From NCBI RefSeq assembly GCF_026239555.1, contig NZ_JAPIVP010000001.1, positions 124,001 through 188,000 on the forward strand: a stretch of DNA of 64,000 bases. The letters are read 5' to 3'. Position numbers and translations under genes: made by a program. Below are positions 35,631-44,535 of this stretch, in pieces (within the stretch, counting starts at the first letter, position 1; each line of letters begins with the position of its first letter). The notes beneath the pieces are model-generated. The model was not told the DNA's origin, ran no database searches, and saw only the letters and a list, made by a program, of their open reading frames with translations. The DNA comes from Pedobacter sp. PF22-3 (lineage in GTDB: Bacteria > Bacteroidota > Bacteroidia > Sphingobacteriales > Sphingobacteriaceae).

Positions 35631-36795
35631 GTTCGCCGATAAAGATATATCAAAGTTTAACAATATTGAAACGCCTTTTTACTACTACGATACCGATTTG
35701 TTGCAAAAAACCTTGCACACCTGTGCAGATGCAGCAGCTCCATATCAATTTCATATCCATTATGCATTAAAGGCAAATTTCAATCCTGTACTGTTAAACC
35801 AGGTCAAAGAAATTGGTTTTGGTGCAGATTGTGTGAGTGCTGGCGAGGTAAGAAGAGCTGTTGAAGTAGGTTTCGACAATAAAAAAATCGTTTTTGCCGG
35901 TGTTGGTAAATCTGATAAAGAAATTAATGAAGCGCTTGATCTTGATATCTTCTGTTTTAACGTAGAATCTATCCAGGAATTAGAGGTATTAAATGAACTT
36001 GCAGTTAAAAAAGGTAAAACTGCTCAGGTAGCCATCCGTATTAACCCAAATGTTGATGCGCATACACACCATAATATTACAACAGGTTTAGATGAAAATA
36101 AATTCGGGATCAATTCATGGGATCTACCTGAATGTGCCGATACCTTAAAAGCTTCTCCAAACCTTAAATTTATTGGTATTCATTTTCATATCGGCTCACA
36201 GATTACCAATCTGGATGTTTATAAAAACCTGTGTGTTCGTGTAAATGAATTTGCTGCATGGTTTGAAGATAAGGGATTTAAACTTCAGGTATTGAATGTA
36301 GGCGGTGGTTTAGGGATCGATTACTACAATCCCGATCATCAAATTCCTGATTTCGGATCTTACTTTAAAATTTTCAATGAATTCTTAACCATTAAACCGG
36401 GTCAGGAAGTGCATTTCGAATTGGGTAGGGCCCTGGTTGGTCAATCAGCATCGTTAATTACCCGTGTATTGTATATTAAAAACGGAAAGAAGAAAAACTT
36501 TGTGGTTTTAGATGCAGGAATGACCGAATTGATGCGTCCAGCACTATATCAAGCCTATCATAAAATAGAAAATTTATCTCGAATCTCAAATCTCAGATCT
36601 CAAACGCCAATCAAATACGATATCGTTGGACCGATTTGCGAGAGTACCGATTGTTTTGGTAAAGAGGTGGAACAACCAGAATCTTTTAGGGGCGATATTT
36701 TTGCCATCAGAAGCGCTGGTGCTTACGGAGAGGTAATGGCATCGAAGTATAATTTAAGGGATGCGATAAGATCGGTGTATAGTTACGAGATCTAG
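35629..36795 (+). CDS. lysA: diaminopimelate decarboxylase
   Basis: 388 aa from ATG 35629; an in-frame TTG two codons upstream is less likely. PLP enzyme of fold-type III: HYALKANFNP with Schiff-base Lys48, HFHIGSQI (about 184-191), GGGLGIDY (about 224-231), and CESTDCFGKE (about 339-348), whose Cys contributes to the substrate site. It makes lysine from meso-diaminopimelate. Residues about 317-326 (SRISNLRSQT) derive from a 7-bp tandem repeat and lie just before the conserved KYDIVGPICES segment; other DapDCs are shorter there as far as I recall. Confidence 0.95.
   Translation: MFADKDISKFNNIETPFYYYDTDLLQKTLHTCADAAAPYQFHIHYALKANFNPVLLNQVKEIGFGADCVSAGEVRRAVEVGFDNKKIVFAGVGKSDKEINEALDLDIFCFNVESIQELEVLNELAVKKGKTAQVAIRINPNVDAHTHHNITTGLDENKFGINSWDLPECADTLKASPNLKFIGIHFHIGSQITNLDVYKNLCVRVNEFAAWFEDKGFKLQVLNVGGGLGIDYYNPDHQIPDFGSYFKIFNEFLTIKPGQEVHFELGRALVGQSASLITRVLYIKNGKKKNFVVLDAGMTELMRPALYQAYHKIENLSRISNLRSQTPIKYDIVGPICESTDCFGKEVEQPESFRGDIFAIRSAGAYGEVMASKYNLRDAIRSVYSYEI
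36577..36604 (+). repeat. four tandem heptamers inside lysA
   Basis: TCTCGAA TCTCAAA TCTCAGA TCTCAAA, four 7-bp units in a row within the coding region. A change of one unit would shift the lysA frame. Confidence 0.85.
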
Positions 36796-36801
36796 TTTTT
36801 T

Positions 36802-36880
36802 CGTCATTGCGAAGTATAAATACAGTCGTCACCCTGAATTTATTTCAGGGTCTTCATACATAAGTTATTTCGCAATGACG
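36802..36880. repeat. nested dispersed palindrome downstream of lysA
   Basis: The outer arms CGTCATTGCGAA and TTCGCAATGACG enclose an inner CACCCTGAATTTATTTCAGGG element of the 25363 type (quoted in two parts: CACCCTGAATT, TATTTCAGGG). It looks like one repeat inserted in another. Confidence 0.75.
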
Positions 36881-36898
36881 ATTATTATTTTAAATCTT

Positions 36899-37090
36899 CT
36901 ACAGATACAACTGCTGAAGATCAAATGCCAAAATATCCCCGGCATCCAAAGTATGTATAAGAGTTTCCTTTCCCATAATTCCAATCCTGGTCCCTAAATT
37001 AAGCGTATCAAAAATATCGTGGGTGGTGATAAAAACACTACGTTCCCCGTGTTTTTTGGATAATCCAATAGCTTCTAGCTTAATGTAAGA
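36899..37090 (-). pseudogene. 3' remnant of an ABC transporter ATPase gene
   Basis: Directly after the TonB receptor stop and in the same frame, the minus strand reads SYIKLEAIGLSKKHGERSVF, then ITTHDIFDTLNLGTRIGIMG, then KETLIHTLDAGDILAFDLQQ and LYL before TAG at 36899-36901. THD is the H-loop histidine, and 'GTRIGIM...L' is the usual C-terminal strand of ABC ATPases of the CcmA/DUF3526-partner type. Walker A, signature and Walker B are absent: about 60 codons of an expected ~230-300 remain, with no start. The natural partner of the two permeases upstream has lost its front by deletion. Confidence 0.8.
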
Positions 37091-39346
37091 TTAAAATTTC
37101 ACGCCTAATGAAAGCCTGATGGTAAAAGGTTCTCCTTCAACAAAGAAATAATTATTGCCAGCATATGGAAAATCAGTTGTAATATCACCAGATGCCATAT
37201 AGCGTTTGTTGGTTAAATTATCTGCAATTAACCTGAACATATATTTGGGGCTGCTAAAACTTAAACCAGCATCAAATTTGGTGTAGTTGGGTAGGTAGGT
37301 ATCCCTTTGGCTGATTGCGGAAAGCTTGTTGATGGTGGTTTGCCCTGCACTGATGGAGATTTTATGGTAACCGCTCAAAGGTATGCTATATTGTAACCAG
37401 GTATTAAATACTTGCTGAGGTACATCCGGCATCTTTTGCCCTACGATAGATGGATCATCGGCTGTTGGATTAAGATTATTGTCTTTTGTTATTTTGGCAT
37501 CCACGTAGGTGTAATTCGTGATCACTGAAAGTCGATCGGTAATGTTTCCGATTACGTCTACCTCAAAACCATTGCTTACTACCTCGCCCAATTGAAGATA
37601 ATAGGCTATTGCCCCCGCAGCAGCCGCATAACTTCTAAAGTCTCTTGCCGCTACATTCCTTTTTACAGTATGGAAGCCATTTACAGTAGTTAACAAACGT
37701 CCATTAAACCAGTTCTTTTTTATACCGATTTCAAAATTATTACCCAGTTCGGGTTCAACAGGCTTTGATGCGGTAACAGTTTTTTGTCCCGCCTGGGGTC
37801 CATCAACCGTTTCGGTTACTACCTGACCTGTTTTAGGCACAAATGATTGATCGTAAAGCAAATAAACAGATGATGTAGAATCAGGCATAAAACTTAGTGC
37901 TACACGGGGAGAAAAAGCATCTTGCTTGTAATAATCTGGTGTACGTGGGCCTTTTGTAGTGGTTAGCATATTGCGGTTGCGGTAATCGGTATAACGCCCG
38001 CCAACGGTTAGCAAAAATTTATCAAAAGCTATATTATCATAAAAATAGGCCGCTGAGTAGTGAATGTGATTTTCTTGTCTGATCGACCTTTTAGTTATAC
38101 CCACGGTATTCGCATCTACATAAAAGATTGGATTATTCCTTTCAAAAGGGAAAGAGTTGATCCCGTAATAGGTTGACAGTGAATCTTTACCTGTGGTATA
38201 ATCGCTTCCGATTAACAAAGTGTGTTTTAATGCACCTGTTTTAAATTTGCCTGACAGAAATAGGTTGGTGTTATAGGTTTCGCCCAATATATTTGAGTTG
38301 CTCGCAATACGGTTGGTTTTGCCCTGAGTGTTTAAGCTAATCGATGTCCTGTTATTTGCCGATACCATGTACCATTGGTTGGCAGGTGCCTTAACAAAGT
38401 TAGATTGTGAAGTAAGCTGCCAGTTTTCATTAAATTTATGAACGGCACTGAATCTGAATGTATGTGTTTGCGAAACACTTAAAGGCAAACCGATCCCGGC
38501 ACTGAAATTTAAGCTGATCGGATCTTGCAGCACATCTTTATCCTGACGCAATTTATTGATTGAAGAACCATTTTTAACCTCTCCACGGATGTAATTGTAT
38601 TCTGCTATTAAAAATGTACCTGGACTAAAATTATACTGTAAAACTGGGGCAATTACATACTTGGTGGTTTTCATAAAATTGAGATACGAATCCTGGTGCT
38701 GAAAAGCCGTATTGAAACGATATGAAAAGCCCTTACTTTTTAAGGCGCTACCAATATCTGCAGTAGCGCGAAAAAAATTATAATTGCCTCCTGTAACCAT
38801 TATATTTAGCAGTTTTTCTTTAGGCGATTTTGTTACGATATTTAGTGTTCCGCCCGGCTCACCCAATGCACTGATAAATCCTGCCGGCCCTTTAACAAAT
38901 TCAAGGCTTTCGATGATAGCCTCATCATCAAGCGTTGCGCCTAAAACCAATCGGTTTGGCATCCCATTAATGGTCGTCGAGGCATTAAATCCCCTTACTT
39001 TTATAGATGCCGAATTATCGAAAGGCGAACTGTTATATCCAAAATATACACCACTGGCATTTCTGGCCATATCCTTCAACTGCAAACCACCTTGCTGCTG
39101 TATCAGGGCAGAGGAAATACTAATAATATTTTGTGGCATCTGTAATAACGGAACCTGCATCCTCAAACCATTAGACAAGGTATCCTTTTTGAGTTTGACT
39201 GCTTTCTGACCGTCGATATGGATTTCATTAAGCTGGCGTACTTTGGTAGTAGAATCCTGTACAGATTTGCTCCGCTTTTCCTGCTGGGCATAAACCTGTT
39301 GTATAGAAATTAATAAAAATAAGATAAGGTAAAATTTTTTGTTCAT
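37091..39346 (-). CDS. TonB-dependent receptor, siderophore type
   Basis: 751 aa with a signal peptide (1-20, ending VYAQ). The plug (about 40-180) reads PQNIISISSALIQQQGGLQLKDMARNASGVY, then IKVRGF, with GPAGFISALGEPGGTLNIVTK, the wording of FhuE/FpvA-like receptors. The barrel ends IRLSLGVKF with terminal Phe. No carboxypeptidase-like or STN domain is present. It follows two ABC permeases with 34 bp spacing and was once followed by their ATPase. Such receptor-plus-DUF3526 sets occur next to lanthipeptide genes in Bacteroidota, so import or immunity linked to the peptide is possible, but iron uptake cannot be excluded. Confidence 0.88.
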   Translation of the reverse strand: MNKKFYLILFLLISIQQVYAQQEKRSKSVQDSTTKVRQLNEIHIDGQKAVKLKKDTLSNGLRMQVPLLQMPQNIISISSALIQQQGGLQLKDMARNASGVYFGYNSSPFDNSASIKVRGFNASTTINGMPNRLVLGATLDDEAIIESLEFVKGPAGFISALGEPGGTLNIVTKSPKEKLLNIMVTGGNYNFFRATADIGSALKSKGFSYRFNTAFQHQDSYLNFMKTTKYVIAPVLQYNFSPGTFLIAEYNYIRGEVKNGSSINKLRQDKDVLQDPISLNFSAGIGLPLSVSQTHTFRFSAVHKFNENWQLTSQSNFVKAPANQWYMVSANNRTSISLNTQGKTNRIASNSNILGETYNTNLFLSGKFKTGALKHTLLIGSDYTTGKDSLSTYYGINSFPFERNNPIFYVDANTVGITKRSIRQENHIHYSAAYFYDNIAFDKFLLTVGGRYTDYRNRNMLTTTKGPRTPDYYKQDAFSPRVALSFMPDSTSSVYLLYDQSFVPKTGQVVTETVDGPQAGQKTVTASKPVEPELGNNFEIGIKKNWFNGRLLTTVNGFHTVKRNVAARDFRSYAAAAGAIAYYLQLGEVVSNGFEVDVIGNITDRLSVITNYTYVDAKITKDNNLNPTADDPSIVGQKMPDVPQQVFNTWLQYSIPLSGYHKISISAGQTTINKLSAISQRDTYLPNYTKFDAGLSFSSPKYMFRLIADNLTNKRYMASGDITTDFPYAGNNYFFVEGEPFTIRLSLGVKF

Positions 39347-39380
39347 TTTTTTGTGCGTGATTGATATATGGTTGTTTGAT

Positions 39381-40805
39381 TTAAATTTTGATGCGGAGTT
39401 TTAGAGCAATTAAGATGATCAATAAACTGAAACCGAATAAGTATGAAATATCCCGCAGAATTTGCTGATTTTTATTTGTTATTGGCTTAAGTTTAAATTC
39501 AGGTAGTTTTTTTAAGTCACTTATAATTAACTTTTTATCAGATATGATATAGTCGCTCATAAAATCTACCCAGGTTTTTTGAAAAGCATTTACCTGATCC
39601 TGATAAGAGAGGTAATCTTTCAGTCCGGTTTCAGCAATTCCATTTAGTATATATTGAGTTTTCATTGCCGGATTAATCCAACTTGCATTATTGACAGCAG
39701 CATTTTGTTTTTCAGGATATTGGTTATAATGTTTAACAACTTGTGTCATTCGACGTCCTAAAAGATCATAATACGCTGCAAAACGCTTGTTACTGTTTTC
39801 ACTCGTGTCTGACGCTACCCTTAAATGTTTGTATTTAGGGTTGTTCAGGTAAAAGGTATCAATGAGGAGTTTGCGTGGCAATGCCCATATCGCTTCACTA
39901 TTTTCTCTTAATGCAACAGCTGCGTCGGTTTTTAGCGGAATGGGATAATATAAACGTACCATGGCATTACACAACGCGGGCAGAAGCATTAAGAAAAAGC
40001 ACCACATACCTAAGAGATAAAGGGCATTTTGGGCAGAACTTTGACTCCATCTGATGATGAAAAAAATAACCGCAAACCAAAAGAAAAGATAAGCACTAAT
40101 GCTCAGCATCCATAATATAGCCGCTAGCGGATCAAAAGAAATCAGTAATGCCGAACAGATAAAACCGATTGTACTGAGCAGCCAGGCCATTACACCAATC
40201 AGTATAAACCTAAAAACAAGTTTATAGCTCATTATCCTGCCAAAATAAAGGCCTTGAACGGAAAGTAATCTATCCGTTTGCTGCTCCCTCTCCTTGGATA
40301 AGACATTATAACATAATGCGATAGCTAGTAGGGGAAGCAGATAGACAACAACATAAGCCAGATCGAAATTGCCTGATGCAAGCAGCTCGGGATTAGAAAT
40401 TTCGGCATTTGAGTCTTGCACAAAATTGCGTCTGCGGGTTATCACATCATAATAGGGCGTTAAATCCCGTTGCCCGATGGATAACATACTTAATGAATGA
40501 GGTTTATGAATGGCATATAAAGGATTTTTATATTCAATTACTGATGGTATCCCTGCCTGATTAAATAAAGTTTTTCCCTTTGCAGTAGTCGTATCTGCAG
40601 AAAAACTGGCCACAGCTTCCTGATACTTTTTTTGATACCCTTGTTTAAGGCTATCAATAGCCAGTAATTGTTTTTGAGTAAAACGATAACCATCATAAAT
40701 GCTATAAAGCCCTGCTACAAAGAAAAAACCGATTAAAACCAGCATAATTTTTTGTCTGGCCAACAGCCTGAACTCGAATAAGAATATGGTTTTAAACAGC
40801 TGCAT
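39381..40805 (-). CDS. DUF3526-type ABC transporter permease
   Basis: 474 aa. One helix near the N-terminus (about 18-36, KIMLVLIGFFFVAGLY), a large extracytoplasmic loop, then five hydrophobic segments (about 150-290) with the LSKEREQQTDRLLSVQGL coupling text just before them, and a final helix near 450-470. This is the ABC-2 related DUF3526 layout. Its start overlaps the end of the preceding permease by 14 bp. The cognate ATPase is reduced to a 3' fragment at 36899, so the transporter probably does not work unless served by another ATPase. Confidence 0.85.
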   Translation of the reverse strand: MQLFKTIFLFEFRLLARQKIMLVLIGFFFVAGLYSIYDGYRFTQKQLLAIDSLKQGYQKKYQEAVASFSADTTTAKGKTLFNQAGIPSVIEYKNPLYAIHKPHSLSMLSIGQRDLTPYYDVITRRRNFVQDSNAEISNPELLASGNFDLAYVVVYLLPLLAIALCYNVLSKEREQQTDRLLSVQGLYFGRIMSYKLVFRFILIGVMAWLLSTIGFICSALLISFDPLAAILWMLSISAYLFFWFAVIFFIIRWSQSSAQNALYLLGMWCFFLMLLPALCNAMVRLYYPIPLKTDAAVALRENSEAIWALPRKLLIDTFYLNNPKYKHLRVASDTSENSNKRFAAYYDLLGRRMTQVVKHYNQYPEKQNAAVNNASWINPAMKTQYILNGIAETGLKDYLSYQDQVNAFQKTWVDFMSDYIISDKKLIISDLKKLPEFKLKPITNKNQQILRDISYLFGFSLLIILIALKLRIKI

Positions 40806-42237
40806 AATTAAGGGCTAAAGAACGTGAAGTAATAAAATGAAGCAAAAGAATGAGCAGGAGTATCCATCCAATTAAAGAAAGTATCGCAATTTTCTCTAAC
40901 TGTAATACGGTGGAAAGTTTTGGTAATTGATAGCTGAAATCTTTCATTTGAGCGAAATATTTAGGCCCGACCAAATATTCACCCTTAACATCCTTGCCAT
41001 GTATGGCCAACTGCATGTTCAGCTTTCTGATGAGATGGTTCCGGTAAATCTGCGCCTGTTTAAAAAATTGTTCATGATGATAAAAATCAGACCCTGCCAG
41101 TGCCATCGAAAGGCGTTTGGTTGAGAGAAAGGGATCAAAAATGCCGGATAGACTTAAAAAACGTTGTTGTTGATCAAAACGGTTTTGAACCACCTTGAAA
41201 TAATGGTTAAAGGCCAGGGTACGGTAATCTTCATTAAACTGAAGGGTCAAGCCATCTATATTGAAAGGCAATGCCTCTGCACGGTCTACCTGATATTTTT
41301 TCAATAAACTATTAATATAACGTTCACCGCGGGCGGCGTAAGGATCTTTTCCGTTTAAGCCATTTCTATAACCCTGTTCTACCAAATCGCTAAAAACCGC
41401 CCGAGACATTAACGGATAACTACGGCTGGCCGTACCGGTTACTATTTTAGGAAAAATAATGCTCATGAAAATCCAAAAACATAAGCCACTTAACAATGCT
41501 TTCCCTGAATGATTGCTAACTGCTGAAATAATTGTACCGAGTAAAGCAATTAGCAGGTAGTATAATAAACAAGTAGCGAAAATCCACAAAAGCCTGCCTA
41601 AAAGTAAGCCTGCATCGCCAGAGAAACTAATAGCTAGGGCCATGATTAAAAAAACCGGGAGTATGATCACTATAATCAGCAGGTAATTTGTCCAAACCTT
41701 TGCCCACATTATTTTTCGGCTAACTAAACCCTGAGCTAAAAGCATTTTAAGGGTACCGCTTTCTTTCTCGCTCGTAATGCTGGTAGAAGTGATAAATAAA
41801 AGAAATAAAGGAACCAAGAACTGTAAAATAAGTGCAAAGCTGAGGTTTCCAAAACGCATGGAAGTGTCATTATGCTCGGCCTCACTATTACTGATCTCAT
41901 GCTGAATATGTGCTTCTATCCGATAGGTATTCCCGGTATAATCGTTAATACCCGAATCGAAAACATTAAGGAGGTTAATAGGTTTGAAAAGGTATGTCCC
42001 AAAATGTGCTGCATCATGCGGATTACGCTGTTGATGCGCCCATTGCTGCCTGAATAGCGCATTAGCTGCTAATCGTTGCTTATGGCTGGCATGGTAATTT
42101 AAGAGGGTACAAAACGTAGCGACAATGAATAACGTCCATATGGCAATAGCCGAAATCAGCACTGTTTTATTCCGGTAATTCAACAAAAATTCTTTTTTGA
42201 TCAGCATCTGCCAGGTGGCAAAACTTTCCTTTCTCAT
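40792..42237 (-). CDS. DUF3526-type ABC transporter permease
   Basis: 481 aa, paralogue of the following permease. Helix at about 22-45 (VLISAIAIWTLFIVATFC), a polar loop, then a membrane block (about 130-265) introduced by TSTSITSEKESGTLKMLLAQGL, the ABC-2 coupling signature, and a last helix at about 445-468. It is the first gene of the minus-strand unit and is divergent from the exporter at 42326. The 88 bp between holds two TTGCAAC-type palindromes. Confidence 0.85.
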   Translation of the reverse strand: MRKESFATWQMLIKKEFLLNYRNKTVLISAIAIWTLFIVATFCTLLNYHASHKQRLAANALFRQQWAHQQRNPHDAAHFGTYLFKPINLLNVFDSGINDYTGNTYRIEAHIQHEISNSEAEHNDTSMRFGNLSFALILQFLVPLFLLFITSTSITSEKESGTLKMLLAQGLVSRKIMWAKVWTNYLLIIVIILPVFLIMALAISFSGDAGLLLGRLLWIFATCLLYYLLIALLGTIISAVSNHSGKALLSGLCFWIFMSIIFPKIVTGTASRSYPLMSRAVFSDLVEQGYRNGLNGKDPYAARGERYINSLLKKYQVDRAEALPFNIDGLTLQFNEDYRTLAFNHYFKVVQNRFDQQQRFLSLSGIFDPFLSTKRLSMALAGSDFYHHEQFFKQAQIYRNHLIRKLNMQLAIHGKDVKGEYLVGPKYFAQMKDFSYQLPKLSTVLQLEKIAILSLIGWILLLILLLHFITSRSLALNYAAV

Positions 42238-42258
42238 TTAAAATTTTACTATTATTTA

Positions 42259-42275
42259 ATGCATCAAAGTTGCAT
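42259..42275. promoter_or_regulatory. operator candidate, ATGCATC-AAA-GTTGCAT
   Basis: Imperfect copy of the palindrome TTGCAAC-N3-GTTGCAA (3 mismatches in 14), 31 bp centre-to-centre from the next copy, in the divergent promoter of the permease and exporter genes. Confidence 0.55.
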
Positions 42276-42289
42276 TATATTTTACATAT

Positions 42290-42306
42290 TTGCAACTGTA
42301 TTGCAT
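42290..42306. promoter_or_regulatory. operator candidate, TTGCAAC-TGT-ATTGCAT
   Basis: The left half-site is perfect and the right has two mismatches. It lies 20 bp before the exporter start. The same palindrome occurs twice before the lanthipeptide precursor at 50405 and 50439. Confidence 0.6.
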
Positions 42307-42325
42307 TTACATATTCTTTTTCTCC

Positions 42326-44527
42326 ATGATCAAAGATTTTATCCGTAGAAAGAAGTACCCATTTTATAAGCAGCCCGACGCCATGGATTGTGGTCCGGTT
42401 TGTTTAAAAATGGTTGCAGCCTATCACGGTAAAAATCTTTCAATGCAGTATTTAAGAAAGTTATGTGGCATTGGAAAGCAGGGAACAACCTTGCGCGACC
42501 TGACTGATGCAGCGGATCATCTGGGCTTTAAAACACTTGCAGCAGAATTACCGTTTTCTAAATTAGAAAATGTTCCGTTACCTTGTATATTACACTGGCA
42601 GAAAGAACATTATGTAGTATTGTATGAAGTAAATGATCGGTATGCATATTTGGCCGATCCGGCTTTAAACAGTAAAATCAAACTCAATATTGAGGATTTT
42701 TTAACTGCCTGGACAATTAATATAGAAAAGAAAACAGGAAGGGTTTTGTTGCTTCAGCCCAACCAGGCTTTCAAAGATCTGAAAGTGCCCGATGAGCATA
42801 AAACTTCTTTATGGTCATTATTACCTTACCTCAAAATGCATCGAAAGGGCTGGCTCCCCATATTAGTCAGCTTGCTTTTGGCCAGTGGTTTTTCATTAAT
42901 CATTCCGCTACTTACCCAAATGGTAGTTGATAAAGGAATTAACGCAAAAAACACCAATTTACTGTTGCTCATCTGCCTCGGCCAGCTTATGCTTTTTTCT
43001 GGCAGGATGTTAATGGATTTTATGCGCGCCAGGATTTTGTTTCGCATTGGGGCCAGAACCAGTATTACGATGCTGAAAGATTTTCTGGCTAAATTGATGA
43101 AACTCCCTTTTTCATTTTTTGATAACCGACAGGCCGGCGACAATATGCAGCGGGTAAATGATAACCAGCGCATAGAAGAGTTCCTGACTAATTTTCTGAT
43201 CAACTTTATCCTGTCGGCCATTACCTTATTGGTGCTTGGTGGTGTGCTCTTCTATTACAACTGGCAAATATTTCTGCTTTTTATTATTGGTGCCGCAATC
43301 AGCATCTTATGGTCCAATTCTTTTCAACAGAAACGAAAAATTATTGATCAGAAAAAATTTAAAGTACTATCTGCCAATCAACAGTTGCTTTTAGAAATTT
43401 TTTATGCCATGCAGGAAATCAAACTCACCGGGAGCGAAGAAAATAAAAAGCAATTATGGGAAAGTCTCCAGGATCAGTCGTTTGACTTAAAACTGGAAGC
43501 ACTTCAACTCGATCAACGCATGCAAGGGGTGGGTTCTTTTATTAATGAAGTAAAAAACGTCTTGATTACGTATGCTGCAGCCATGCTGGTGATCAATGAT
43601 CAGATTACACTTGGCGGCATGCTGGCAGTTACTTACGTCTGTGGTCAGCTGAATGCTCCCGTAAATCAACTGGTAGAATTTGCAAGGGTATCACAAAACA
43701 CCAAGTTTAGTTTAATGCGGATGGACGAAGTGCAACAGGAGGAGGATGAGGATCTGGAGGGGAAAGAACCCATAAAAAATGTTGGACCTGTTGATATTTC
43801 ATTAAATAAAGTGTCTTTTAGATATGGAAGCAGGCATGCGCAATATGTTTTAAAGGATATCAATCTATTTATTCAGGCCGGAAAAGTTACTGCTATTGTA
43901 GGCACGAGTGGTAGCGGTAAAACGACCCTTATTAAGTTGTTATTAAAGTTTTACTCCCTTACTGACGGCGAAATTGCTATAGGTGGGCAAAAGCTTACAC
44001 AGGTTAATGCAAAATCGTGGCGGAAACATTGTGGTGTAGTCATGCAGGATGGCTATGTCTTTATGGACACTATCGCAAATAACATTTTTGCAGGCACAAC
44101 ACTAAAAGATTTCGAACGTCTTTATGAAGCTGCAAAAATGGCCAATATGCATGATTTTTTCTCCTCCATGCCTTTTGGCTACGATACGGTGGTAGGAAGA
44201 GATGGTTATGGTCTTAGTGAAGGACAGAAACAACGTCTTTTAATCGCCAGGATGATTTATCGTAATCCAGATTATGTTTTTCTGGATGAAGCCACCAACG
44301 CACTTGATGCACAGAATGAAAGATCTATAGTGAACAACCTTAATACTTTTTTTAAAGGCAAAACGGTGCTGATTGTAGCCCACAGGCTAAGTACGGTTAA
44401 ACATGCCGATCAGATCATCGTGTTGCACCAGGGCGAAATAAAAGAATGCGGTACACATGAAACGCTATTGCTAAATAAAGGAAGTTATTATAACCTAATC
44501 AAAAACCAACTCGAACTCGGTAAATAA
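42326..44527 (+). CDS. peptidase-C39-containing ABC exporter (bacteriocin/lanthipeptide LanT type)
   Basis: 733 aa from ATG 42326; a TTG twelve codons upstream falls in an operator motif. The C39 peptidase (about 10-140) has the triad Cys22 (MDCGPVCL), His95 (QKEHYVVLY) and Asp111 (LADPAL). Six membrane helices (about 155-450) follow, then an ATPase with Walker A GTSGSGKTT (about 532), signature LSEGQKQR (a LSGGQ variant), Walker B YVFLDEA and AHRLST. It should cut the leader after Gly-Gly while exporting the peptide; the precursor at 50130 has such a site. lanB begins 8 bp downstream. Confidence 0.94.
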   Translation: MIKDFIRRKKYPFYKQPDAMDCGPVCLKMVAAYHGKNLSMQYLRKLCGIGKQGTTLRDLTDAADHLGFKTLAAELPFSKLENVPLPCILHWQKEHYVVLYEVNDRYAYLADPALNSKIKLNIEDFLTAWTINIEKKTGRVLLLQPNQAFKDLKVPDEHKTSLWSLLPYLKMHRKGWLPILVSLLLASGFSLIIPLLTQMVVDKGINAKNTNLLLLICLGQLMLFSGRMLMDFMRARILFRIGARTSITMLKDFLAKLMKLPFSFFDNRQAGDNMQRVNDNQRIEEFLTNFLINFILSAITLLVLGGVLFYYNWQIFLLFIIGAAISILWSNSFQQKRKIIDQKKFKVLSANQQLLLEIFYAMQEIKLTGSEENKKQLWESLQDQSFDLKLEALQLDQRMQGVGSFINEVKNVLITYAAAMLVINDQITLGGMLAVTYVCGQLNAPVNQLVEFARVSQNTKFSLMRMDEVQQEEDEDLEGKEPIKNVGPVDISLNKVSFRYGSRHAQYVLKDINLFIQAGKVTAIVGTSGSGKTTLIKLLLKFYSLTDGEIAIGGQKLTQVNAKSWRKHCGVVMQDGYVFMDTIANNIFAGTTLKDFERLYEAAKMANMHDFFSSMPFGYDTVVGRDGYGLSEGQKQRLLIARMIYRNPDYVFLDEATNALDAQNERSIVNNLNTFFKGKTVLIVAHRLSTVKHADQIIVLHQGEIKECGTHETLLLNKGSYYNLIKNQLELGK

Positions 44528-44535
44528 AAACAGAT

